41,511 nt of DNA from a virus. The stretch lies in the IMG/VR virus record IMGVR_UViG_3300017756_000027, positions 1 to 41,511 of that record; one strand, 5' to 3'. Below are positions 6,081 to 12,675 of this stretch, one piece after another. The notes beneath the pieces were generated by a model. It ran no database searches. It saw nothing but the letters and a program-made list of their open reading frames with translations, and was not told the DNA's origin. Within the stretch, counting starts at the first letter, position 1. The number at the start of each line of letters is the position of its first letter. Position numbers and translations under genes: made by a program.

Positions 6081-6313
6081 CACCGCAGCACTATTTGCCC
6101 CCTGGCCGGTTAGCCCCGGCCATGCTCGGCTACTATATGTCGGACAATGTGCCCGGTACCGTGGTGGTGGCGTATCCGCATGCAGTGTTAGCGGCTTACG
6201 TAGAGAGCCCGCCCCCCGGTACCACAATGGACATGCTAGTGGCGATTTACGCTAGCAAGAAAGCAATAGAGGAGGTAGACGACGTACTAAAAAGATTGTT
6301 TAACGTGAAATAA
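6077..6313 (+). CDS. Hypothetical protein, 78 aa
   Basis: Start ATG 6077 is coupled to the previous stop (ATGA) and preceded by GGGGAGCC. The protein begins MTPQHYLPPGRLAPAMLGYY, has a strand VPGTVVVAYPHAVLAAYV and a C-terminal helix KKAIEEVDDVLKRLF. No family recognised. It ends the second early sub-operon; a 104-nt gap follows. Confidence 0.65.
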   Translation: MTPQHYLPPGRLAPAMLGYYMSDNVPGTVVVAYPHAVLAAYVESPPPGTTMDMLVAIYASKKAIEEVDDVLKRLFNVK

Positions 6314-6417
6314 GCGGTTGCATTAACCGTAAGACTACACTACCTTTAACTTACTGGCATTTAGCCAGCCACTAAACCCAAGAAAGACTTTTTAACCGAC
6401 ATAGGAAGGCCCTAGCC
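6314..6417 (+). promoter_or_regulatory. Intergenic gap with possible weak promoter
   Basis: A small hairpin CGGTT-GCATT-AACCG lies at the start of the gap. TTGCAT followed 17 bp later by TACCTT is a weak sigma70-like match upstream of the 6418 gene. No U-tract follows the hairpin. This is a candidate only. Confidence 0.25.
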
Positions 6418-7020
6418 ATGACCAAGCAAATAACTGCCGCCCAGTTTACAGAAGTAGCCGACCGCCTAGCCGACGAATGTGGCGAAAGCTGGCGCGCTAA
6501 CTTGGACGCCGCGGATCTTAGCGGCACAAATGAGTTAACGGCATCTTTGTTCCGCGATAACCGAGAGGAGTTTACCCGGCGCATTAATCAATTAGTCATC
6601 GCGTTAACCTCGCCGCATGGCGCTGTCATTGAGACGTTAGAGAGCCAGCTAGGCGACACAGTAGAGATAGCCGCTACTGAGGGGGGCGCGCCCGCTGTAC
6701 GTACCGCGGTGGCCGTAGTGGACGACGTAGGCGAGTTCAAGCTATTTTCGGACGCGCTGTTTGCAGGACTAACGGAAGCAGTAGCTGCCTTCGACAGCCA
6801 CGGGTACGCGATACAAGAGCTGGTAAAAGGATCTGGACGCGACAACAGCACTGAGTCACCTGAGATATTCTGGGGGATTGTGGCATCGCACGGGACGTTA
6901 GCAGGCGCGGCAATCGCTAAGCTTGGTGGCGACGAAAACGCCCCTGCTTACTGGTACGCCTTGAGTAAAAAGGCCCCTCGGTCTTCCGGCCTGGAAGCGC
7001 TACTCGCTGGCCTGAACTAA
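6418..7020 (+). CDS. Hypothetical protein, 200 aa
   Basis: Acidic, Ala-rich, mostly helical protein starting MTKQITAAQFTEVADRLADE. AGGAAGG lies about 9 nt upstream of the ATG. No membrane segment, zinc site or enzyme motif is visible. It stands alone between gaps of 104 and 83 nt. No family recognised. Confidence 0.75.
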   Translation: MTKQITAAQFTEVADRLADECGESWRANLDAADLSGTNELTASLFRDNREEFTRRINQLVIALTSPHGAVIETLESQLGDTVEIAATEGGAPAVRTAVAVVDDVGEFKLFSDALFAGLTEAVAAFDSHGYAIQELVKGSGRDNSTESPEIFWGIVASHGTLAGAAIAKLGGDENAPAYWYALSKKAPRSSGLEALLAGLN

Positions 7021-7103
7021 ACACCGTAAGATATAGTGCTGTGACGGGCTACCCAGGCGGCCCGCTACCCTAACCTAACTAGTGAACCTCATGGAGCATC
7101 ATC

Positions 7104-7628
7104 ATGACCACGAAGAAAACTACCTCGAAAAGCACCACCGCAAAAAAGACGACTGGCAAGGCAAAGACGGAGGATCTAGCCAAGGGGTACGGAGCGGGCC
7201 AGCGCGAGCCGTCATCCACCAAAACGGTAGCGCCAGAGTCATCTACCGCGCCAGCCACGTCCGACGGCCCCGCTATCACTAACGAGTCGGGCAACACTCA
7301 CCCTCATACCAAAGAGGAGGAGATTGGCCAAGCACTGCACCACGACGACGCGCACAGCCAGCTGGACGCCACTAACCGCGAGGTGCCGGAGCCGGAAGTA
7401 GAGGAAGCGCCAGCGGAACTCAGTCAGATTGAGCAGGAGGACTACCAAGCAGGCCGTGAAGCCTCGCAACGAGGTTTCCCGGTAAGAGTATGCCCTCACC
7501 CCCAGGGCAGCGAGCAACGCGAAGTGTGGCTGCGCGGGTACCACGACCATGCCCACCCAAAGTCTAACGCTACCGTGGTGCCGGACGACGGCAACACCGA
7601 AGGTGGCCCGTACCGAGGGAGCTACTAG
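7104..7628 (+). CDS. Protein with C-terminal RMF-like domain, 174 aa
   Basis: The first 25 residues are Lys/Thr-rich, like a histone tail (TTKKTTSKSTTAKKTTGK). A low-complexity Pro/Glu/Thr region follows. Residues about 112-153 carry YQAGREASQRG, CPHP and REVWLRGYHDH, which fits the ribosome modulation factor pattern (AxxAG, CP, R-x2-WLxGW). RMF itself is about 55 aa and dimerises 70S ribosomes in stationary phase. Here the domain is fused to a long basic/acidic extension. GGAGCATCATC precedes the ATG. The domain assignment is by pattern; a role at the host ribosome is inferred. Confidence 0.7.
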   Translation: MTTKKTTSKSTTAKKTTGKAKTEDLAKGYGAGQREPSSTKTVAPESSTAPATSDGPAITNESGNTHPHTKEEEIGQALHHDDAHSQLDATNREVPEPEVEEAPAELSQIEQEDYQAGREASQRGFPVRVCPHPQGSEQREVWLRGYHDHAHPKSNATVVPDDGNTEGGPYRGSY

Positions 7629-7630
7629 GC

Positions 7631-7846
7631 ATGTCCGACTTAGCCGATAGAGCAGATGCGTATATCCAGAAAGCGGTGCAAGAGGGCATCGCTTCTGCCC
7701 TGGTCAATGAGAACGGACTAAAGCCCATCGGCGTATGCCGGTGGTGTGGTGACCCGGTAGACCAGGGCAGGACGCACTGCCGACCCATCGACAATGCTTG
7801 CGCTGAGGACCACGCCAAGTATCAACGTAACAAGCAGGGAGTATAG
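7631..7846 (+). CDS. DksA/TraR-like zinc-finger protein, 71 aa
   Basis: The N-terminus MSDLADRADAYIQKA followed by a helix fits small TraR-type proteins. The second half has CRWCG (residues about 36-40), then HC and CAEDHAKY, giving up to four Cys plus His as zinc ligands. TraR/DksA proteins enter the RNA polymerase secondary channel and mimic ppGpp/DksA control. The spacing of the second cysteine pair (C-x6-C) differs from the classical C-x2-C, so it may be a divergent member or another zinc ribbon. It starts 2 nt after the RMF-like gene. Confidence 0.6.
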   Translation: MSDLADRADAYIQKAVQEGIASALVNENGLKPIGVCRWCGDPVDQGRTHCRPIDNACAEDHAKYQRNKQGV

Positions 7847-7850
7847 GACC

Positions 7851-8078
7851 ATGCCCAAAGCCAAAGTTAGCCATGACGCGGAGCTAACAGCCCTGGTAGA
7901 CCGGGCCAAAGCGTTACGCGTACCCATTAGTGAAATGTGTGATGCGTGTGGTGAAACCCACGTCACTATCTGGCGCTGGCAGTACAGTGATATTGCCACC
8001 TGGAAGCGCCGCGAAGCCTTCATCAGGGCCGCCACGCAGTACCTGGACGACGCCCAAACTAAGTACGCTGAGCTATGA
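7851..8078 (+). CDS. Small helix-turn-helix protein, 75 aa
   Basis: Start ATG 7851 follows TATAGGACC. A longer frame from 7794 overlaps the previous gene. Residues about 22-50 (ALRVPISEMCDACGETHVTIWRWQ) look like a helix-turn-helix of the Cro or transposase-helix type, with a basic second half. It is the best candidate in the window for a phage transcription regulator, possibly acting at the TGTAACCCC sites; that link is speculative. The stop overlaps the next start (ATGA). Confidence 0.65.
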   Translation: MPKAKVSHDAELTALVDRAKALRVPISEMCDACGETHVTIWRWQYSDIATWKRREAFIRAATQYLDDAQTKYAEL

Positions 8079-8596
8079 GCCCCCACCGGGAAGTCATCAT
8101 CGCCGCTGACCCCGGTGCGCTGGGGGCGATAGCAGTAGTGGTAGACGGCCAATTGGCCGAGGTGGAAGACATGCCGTATCACACCATGGAGATAGGAGGC
8201 ACTAACCGTAAGCGCGTGGACCCGTATACGTTGGATGGGATTCTACGCAGCATGGTGACCAGCCATGTTGGCCCGCTAGATGACTTTTTCTGTGTGGTGG
8301 AGGAGGTAGGCCCTATGCCTAAAGACGGCCCCACCCAGGCGTTTAACTTTGGCGCCGCCTACATGGCCGTGGTGATGGCATTTGTGGTACACCGTTGGCC
8401 CATGCACCGCATCACCCCGCCAGTGTGGAAGCGTGGCCTAAAGTTGCGCAAGGGGAAGGACGCAGCACGACAGCGTGCCAGTGAGCTGTTTCCCAGCCAT
8501 AGCGCTGAGTTCGCCAGGGTAAAAGACGACGGCAGGGCGGAAGCCGCGTTACTGGGCTACTACATTCACCTGCAACGCGTAAAGGGGGAGTTATGA
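8075..8596 (+). CDS. RuvC-like Holliday junction resolvase, 173 aa
   Basis: RNase H-fold nuclease of the phage RuvC type. It begins with a strand carrying the first catalytic Asp (IIAADPG, D12). It has E76/E77 in CVVEEVGPM, the PTQAFNFG segment typical of RuvC, and the C-terminal acidic cluster KDDGRAEAALLG (D151, D152, E156). Length matches bacterial RuvC. It should cut branched DNA during replication, recombination or packaging. The start overlaps the previous stop, and the stop overlaps the zinc-ribbon gene at 8593. Confidence 0.85.
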   Translation: MSPHREVIIAADPGALGAIAVVVDGQLAEVEDMPYHTMEIGGTNRKRVDPYTLDGILRSMVTSHVGPLDDFFCVVEEVGPMPKDGPTQAFNFGAAYMAVVMAFVVHRWPMHRITPPVWKRGLKLRKGKDAARQRASELFPSHSAEFARVKDDGRAEAALLGYYIHLQRVKGEL

Positions 8597-8772
8597 CCAA
8601 GGTCACCACCAAGGCGTGCTGGAACTGCGGCAGTACCCGGCTGCGCGAGTATAGCAGCATCAACGAGAAACACTGTGACGAGTGCCTATCCATCATGCCT
8701 TGGCATACGGAAGGCGACCAGAAACCCACGGTAGGCCCTAGCCGTGACCGTGACACTATAACGAGAGAGTGA
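8593..8772 (+). CDS. Zinc-ribbon protein, 59 aa
   Basis: A short frame in ATGA overlap with the RuvC-like gene (stop 8594-8596) and preceded by GGGGGAGTT. It has CWNCG near residue 9 and HCDEC near residue 27, a CxxC...CxxC zinc ribbon of 19-residue spacing, followed by a polar tail. No specific family. A zinc ribbon next to a resolvase suggests DNA or RNA contact. Confidence 0.7.
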   Translation: MTKVTTKACWNCGSTRLREYSSINEKHCDECLSIMPWHTEGDQKPTVGPSRDRDTITRE

Positions 8773-8782
8773 GGCCGTACCC

Positions 8783-9514
8783 ATGGAACTACTAAAGCAA
8801 GATTTGATACGCGTTGTAACTCGGTTACCGAAAGATGTTCGTAACCTCATTAAAACGCACGGGCTGTACTTAGCAGGGGGGTTTATAAGGGAGCAAGTAG
8901 CAGGCAATGAGCCTAAAGATATCGACTTGCTAGCGGTAGACACAGCGACGCTGTACACAGCCGGTAACGACCTGGAATCCGTAAGACTGCGTGAGGGCGA
9001 GAAGACTCGGCAACTGAAAACAGACAACGCGGTGACAGTCATCACCCCTAATCGCATATCCGTGCAGCTTATCCACCGCTGGCTGTTTAGCACCCCGGAG
9101 GAGTGCGCTGCTAGCTTTGACTTTACGGTGTGCCAAGCCGTTGTGTGGTGGGCGGATGACGCATGGCATAGTTACGTGGTGCCGGAGTTTTACCCGGATC
9201 TAGCTTCCCGGCGCTTGCGGTATACGTTTCCAGACCGCAATGAGGATGCTGGAGGCAGTATCCTTCGGGTACGCAAGTTTTTGCATCGTGGATATCATAT
9301 TGACGCTGACGAACTAGCTAAGGTCATTGCGAGATTGGCCGGGGCGGTGGACTGGACCCGTTCGATAGTTAAGACCGACGAAGGCGCAGCCCAGGTACTC
9401 AAGGGGCTGTTGCGCGAAGTTGATCCACTGTTAGTGGTGGACGGCATTTTCCCCGAAGACGAGGGGGGTATCATATCGTCGGAATTCAAGCAGACACCCC
9501 CGATAGAGGATTAA
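8783..9514 (+). CDS. Nucleotidyltransferase-like protein, 243 aa
   Basis: Residues 29-50 read YLAGGFIREQVAGNEPKDIDLL. The pattern GGF-x-R plus D-x-D (D46, D48) is that of the poly(A) polymerase/CCA-adding nucleotidyltransferase fold. FDFTVCQAVV (about residues 112-121) could supply the third acid. The remainder has no clear RNA-binding domain, and the protein is shorter than cellular CCA enzymes. Substrate unknown: it could modify tRNA, nucleotides or protein. Confidence 0.75.
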   Translation: MELLKQDLIRVVTRLPKDVRNLIKTHGLYLAGGFIREQVAGNEPKDIDLLAVDTATLYTAGNDLESVRLREGEKTRQLKTDNAVTVITPNRISVQLIHRWLFSTPEECAASFDFTVCQAVVWWADDAWHSYVVPEFYPDLASRRLRYTFPDRNEDAGGSILRVRKFLHRGYHIDADELAKVIARLAGAVDWTRSIVKTDEGAAQVLKGLLREVDPLLVVDGIFPEDEGGIISSEFKQTPPIED

Positions 9515-9518
9515 CCCA

Positions 9519-9791
9519 ATGGCCCGTTATAAATCCGTTTGGCAAGCCGAAGACGGCAGCTACCACGAAGACGAGCAAGCCGCTAAGTTACACGAAGCTA
9601 ACTGCCACTTGGCAGAGAACTTACGTCGGTTCATCCCACCGGAAGCCGTTGGCACAAAGCACTTTGCCAGGGCGATAGACTGGATACTTAGCGAGTACGA
9701 CCGCAAGCCTCCGGCTAATCGACCCCCCACTGCCAAGGGACCAGAACCCATCATATGCGCCGAGGACGAAGATCATGGCTACCACGTTTAG
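9519..9791 (+). CDS. Hypothetical protein with W-x-AEDGS-DE motif, 90 aa
   Basis: The N-terminus (KSVWQAEDGSYHEDEQAAKLHE) resembles that of the protein at 10038-10520 (KTVWVADGSKDEFATESEAIHWE), so the two are probably paralogues of a small domain common in phages. A helical part LAENLRRFIPPEA follows. Function unknown. It overlaps the next gene by 17 nt. Confidence 0.7.
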   Translation: MARYKSVWQAEDGSYHEDEQAAKLHEANCHLAENLRRFIPPEAVGTKHFARAIDWILSEYDRKPPANRPPTAKGPEPIICAEDEDHGYHV

Positions 9792-10038
9792 GGCAGAGTG
9801 GGTGCATAGGTCCGGGTACCGATGCCCTGTGCTGCCGGAAACAGGTGGACCGCGGAGCGAATGGCACCGGGAATTTACCCTTAGCGCTAAAGTGGATGGC
9901 ATACAGTTCCACGCCCGCCACAAAGAGCTTTCCTCATCGCCCAGAGTTGAGGAGGTAGAGTTTACAGAGTTCATAAAGCGGCAGCTAGCAAAGAAAATAG
10001 CGGCCCACGTAACTACCCGGATACTAGGAGAATTATAA
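9775..10038 (+). CDS. Hypothetical protein, 87 aa
   Basis: Basic protein starting MATTFRAEWVHRSGYRCPVLP, with a C-terminal helix FIKRQLAKKIAAHVTTRIL. It overlaps the upstream gene by 17 nt and the downstream start by one base (TAATG). No family recognised. It sits between two related genes (9519 and 10038). Confidence 0.65.
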   Translation: MATTFRAEWVHRSGYRCPVLPETGGPRSEWHREFTLSAKVDGIQFHARHKELSSSPRVEEVEFTEFIKRQLAKKIAAHVTTRILGEL

Positions 10039-10520
10039 TGGCTACTAAGAAAACTGTATGGGTGGCAGACGGCAGCAAAGACGAGTTTGCGACTGAATCC
10101 GAAGCCATCCACTGGGAGCGTGTTCTGTTCACAGCGGAACGGTTACGAGGCATAGCCTCCGGTTTAACCGAAAAAGACCGCCGCGCCATAGCAGCCTGGA
10201 CGCTGACGCATTTTGTGCCCAAGTCCAGCGACGGCCCCCAGGCCGCTTACCCGCCAAAGGTACACGGCCCTGGTGCGCCGCAGCCATACGCTCAGCCGCA
10301 ACCGCCAGCGCCCGCCAATCAGCACTCTGGCAACTGCACATGCGCGAACTGTGTGCCCAAGTCCAGCGACAGCCCCCAGGCCGCTTACCCACCAGCGCCT
10401 TCTGCAGTGCCCCCGGCCCCAAAGCATCCAGTGGGAGCGTGCAACTGCGGAGGCGTGGGCTATTACGACGCCAGTAGGCACGACGACACCTGTCCTTACC
10501 GCGCATCATACGGGCAGTAG
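10038..10520 (+). CDS. Pro/Cys-rich protein with internal repeat, 160 aa
   Basis: The N-terminal domain (about 55 aa) is related to the protein at 9519. A Pro/Gln/Ala-rich linker follows, in which VPKSSDxPQAAYPP occurs twice. The C-terminal part has CTCANC, then ACNCGG and DDTCPY, which could form one or two metal sites. It appears to be a modular fusion of a small conserved domain, a repeated linker and Cys-rich segments. Function unknown. Start ATG 10038 is in a one-base overlap with the previous stop. Confidence 0.7.
   Translation: MATKKTVWVADGSKDEFATESEAIHWERVLFTAERLRGIASGLTEKDRRAIAAWTLTHFVPKSSDGPQAAYPPKVHGPGAPQPYAQPQPPAPANQHSGNCTCANCVPKSSDSPQAAYPPAPSAVPPAPKHPVGACNCGGVGYYDASRHDDTCPYRASYGQ
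10213..10394 (+). repeat. Direct repeat of about 41 bp inside the 10038-10520 gene
   Basis: The unit beginning GTGCCCAAGTCCAGCGAC at about 10216 recurs at about 10354 with two or three mismatches over 41 bp, and encodes VPKSSDxPQAAYPP both times. The spacing of 138 bp is a multiple of three, so recombination between copies would keep the frame. Confidence 0.8.
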
Positions 10521-10522
10521 CC

Positions 10523-10762
10523 ATGGCCAAGTCGTTCGGGTGCCACTGCGGCGAAGGCTACCGGCCCGTTAAGGCTAGGGCGTGGGTAGCCATCACCCGC
10601 AGGATACATAACGAACCCCCGCGCTCGGCCACTGTGAAGTGCCTGGAGTGCGGGAAGCTTGGCCGGTCTAACGCCGCATACGTGGATCTAATACCTTACG
10701 CACCAACGTGGCAGGAGCTGGCGAAGCTGCAATCTGCCCACCTAGATAAAAAGGATAGTTAA
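10523..10762 (+). CDS. Zinc-binding-type small protein, 79 aa
   Basis: Contains CHCG near residue 7 and CLECGK near residue 40, a possible four-Cys zinc site with a long insertion, and a basic stretch ITRRIHNEPPR between. It starts 2 nt after the previous stop and shares one base with the next start (TAATG at 10760-10764). No family recognised. Its tie to the helicase gene suggests a replication-related accessory role, but this is only context. Confidence 0.7.
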   Translation: MAKSFGCHCGEGYRPVKARAWVAITRRIHNEPPRSATVKCLECGKLGRSNAAYVDLIPYAPTWQELAKLQSAHLDKKDS

Positions 10763-12117
10763 TGCCGACGCTTGAGCCGGAACAGTGGGAAGGCGTGGCG
10801 TTCCTGAGAGGGAATACCCGCGCCATACTGGGCGACCGCCAGGGGTACGGCAAGACAGCCCAGTTCCTGACCGCAGCAAAGGAGTTGGGCGCCCAGCGCA
10901 TCGTGGTAGGGTGCCCAGCGGTAGCCAGGATCAACTGGGAGCGGGAAGCGGTTAAGTGGGGCCTGGATCTGCCCGTGGTACGCATCACAGGCCCCCAGGA
11001 CCATGGCAAGCCTCATCCGACCAAGCCCCAGCTAGTAATCACCAGCTATGATGCTGTTGCCAGATCCGCCAAGTTACGCAGGAGCCTTAACGCGGGCGTG
11101 TGGGACGTTTTAGGGCTAGATGAGGCCCACCGCCTTAAGACGCCTGACGCTAACCGCACAAAGGCTATTTACGGCAGTAGGATCGACGGCCAGAAGTGTT
11201 TGGCTGGCAAGGCGTTATATCGGTGGCTATTGACAGCCAGCATCATGCCAAACGGCCCGCACGAACTGTGGACGCACCTAGCTGCAAATTGGCCGGAGCT
11301 AATTTCTGACAATTTATCGAATATCGTACTTGACATAGAGGGGTTTCTTAACCGATATTGTCTTACACAGTATTCAGAATACGGAGTACCAAAGGTTATA
11401 GGGTACAAAGACGCCGAAGGGCTCCGGCAGATACTGCAGCAAATTATGTTACGGCGAACATTCATCAAGGGGCTACCACCCGCCGTCGTAAGGGAAGACC
11501 CGTACTTGGTAGAGGTGGAAAGCGAGGAGCTGAAAGCGCTGGAAGCCCATGAGGAGTTTGAGGATCTGCGGGCGGTACTGGAGAGTGCCAGCGCACGAAG
11601 CCAAGGGCTGGAGGGGATAGACGACGAATACCTCTACTTGGCCACGCTACGCAGGCTGACAGGGCTCCTCAAAGTAAAGCCGGTGGCGGAGCGAGTAGAG
11701 GCAGAATGGGTACCGGGCACTAAGCTAACGATATTCTGCCTGCACCGGGAAGTGATAGAACAGTTACAGCTGGCTCTGGCCAAATACCAACCGGCAGTCA
11801 TACATGGCGGCGTACCAGACAGCAAGCGTAACGAGGAGATAGACCGGTACAACACTGACGAGAATTGCGGCGTTTTTATTGGCCAGATACAAGCCACTAA
11901 GGAGGCCATCAACTTACCGGCGACCACCAATGTTTGGCTAATGGAGTCAAGCTGGTCACCGGAAGACAACGCGCAGTGTATAGCGCGAGCAAGACGGCGG
12001 GGCAGCACGCACCAAGTGTTTGCAGAAGCAGTAGCCATCGCCGGTAGCATTGACGAAGTAGTAGCAATCGTAAACCTAAGAAAGACCCTAAACGTTAAGA
12101 TTCTATTGGAGCAATAA
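10762..12117 (+). CDS. SNF2-type superfamily 2 helicase/ATPase, 451 aa
   Basis: Walker A variant GDRQGYGKT (24-32), motif Ia-like IVVGCPAVARINWEREA, DEAH box D120-H123, a second RecA lobe with FCLHREVIEQL and a motif VI-type QCIARARRRG (about 405-414). The order and spacing match small phage SNF2-like helicases, which lack accessory domains. It should translocate on duplex DNA with ATP, removing proteins or helping fork or recombination steps. It heads the replication module. It is compact compared with bacterial SNF2 proteins (over 900 aa) but complete. Confidence 0.9.
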   Translation: MPTLEPEQWEGVAFLRGNTRAILGDRQGYGKTAQFLTAAKELGAQRIVVGCPAVARINWEREAVKWGLDLPVVRITGPQDHGKPHPTKPQLVITSYDAVARSAKLRRSLNAGVWDVLGLDEAHRLKTPDANRTKAIYGSRIDGQKCLAGKALYRWLLTASIMPNGPHELWTHLAANWPELISDNLSNIVLDIEGFLNRYCLTQYSEYGVPKVIGYKDAEGLRQILQQIMLRRTFIKGLPPAVVREDPYLVEVESEELKALEAHEEFEDLRAVLESASARSQGLEGIDDEYLYLATLRRLTGLLKVKPVAERVEAEWVPGTKLTIFCLHREVIEQLQLALAKYQPAVIHGGVPDSKRNEEIDRYNTDENCGVFIGQIQATKEAINLPATTNVWLMESSWSPEDNAQCIARARRRGSTHQVFAEAVAIAGSIDEVVAIVNLRKTLNVKILLEQ

Positions 12118-12120
12118 ACC

Positions 12121-12639
12121 ATGACTACCCGTATCCACACACAAGTAACGCTGTTCGGCCTAGCCTGTGAAGCGATTATCGAAGCTGACTCAGCCCAGGC
12201 AGCGCGTCACGAACTTGAAACGCTAACGGGCGGCGCAGGTACACCGGCTGCTGACACCCCAAAGCCCCAAGCAACGCCGGAGCCAGCGAAAGCAGAGGCT
12301 CAGTCAACCCCGGCAAAAACGGCCCCCGCTGCCACTCAAAGTGCCCCTGCAACACCCTCCGCGGCGGCTTCTGCCCCGACACCGGATGCTACCGCCTCTG
12401 CCACGACAACGCCTACGCCCAACAGTCAAGCTGCACCGACTCCTCCACCGGCAGCCGCGGAACAGCCAGCTGGCGAGAGCATCATCAACAAGGCGCGTGA
12501 GCTGTTAGGCCGTGAAGGCGGCGAAGCGTACCTGCAGTGGGCCTTGGGCCAAGTAGGCGCGGCAACGGTAGGCACCACGCCCGCCGACAAGCAGGGTGAG
12601 CTGCTACAGCACATCAAAACCGGCCTAGGCGAAGCGTAA
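12121..12639 (+). CDS. Pro/Ala/Thr-linker protein, 172 aa
   Basis: A short N-terminal domain (about 38 aa, TQVTLFGLACEAIIEADSA) is followed by about 80 residues of Pro/Ala/Thr-rich disordered linker and a C-terminal helical domain (SIINKARELLGREGGEAYLQ to the end). The layout suggests two small binding modules on a flexible tether. It lies between the SNF2-type and DUF2800 genes, so it probably bridges replication or recombination proteins. No family recognised. Confidence 0.7.
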   Translation: MTTRIHTQVTLFGLACEAIIEADSAQAARHELETLTGGAGTPAADTPKPQATPEPAKAEAQSTPAKTAPAATQSAPATPSAAASAPTPDATASATTTPTPNSQAAPTPPPAAAEQPAGESIINKARELLGREGGEAYLQWALGQVGAATVGTTPADKQGELLQHIKTGLGEA

Positions 12640-12675
12640 GAATTACAATTCACCAGTCAACTGGAGTAACGAACT

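Noticed and set aside
9066-9076. DnaA-box-like TTATCCACC here and at about 24004, 31967 and 34260
   Set aside because: All are single imperfect matches inside genes without clustering.
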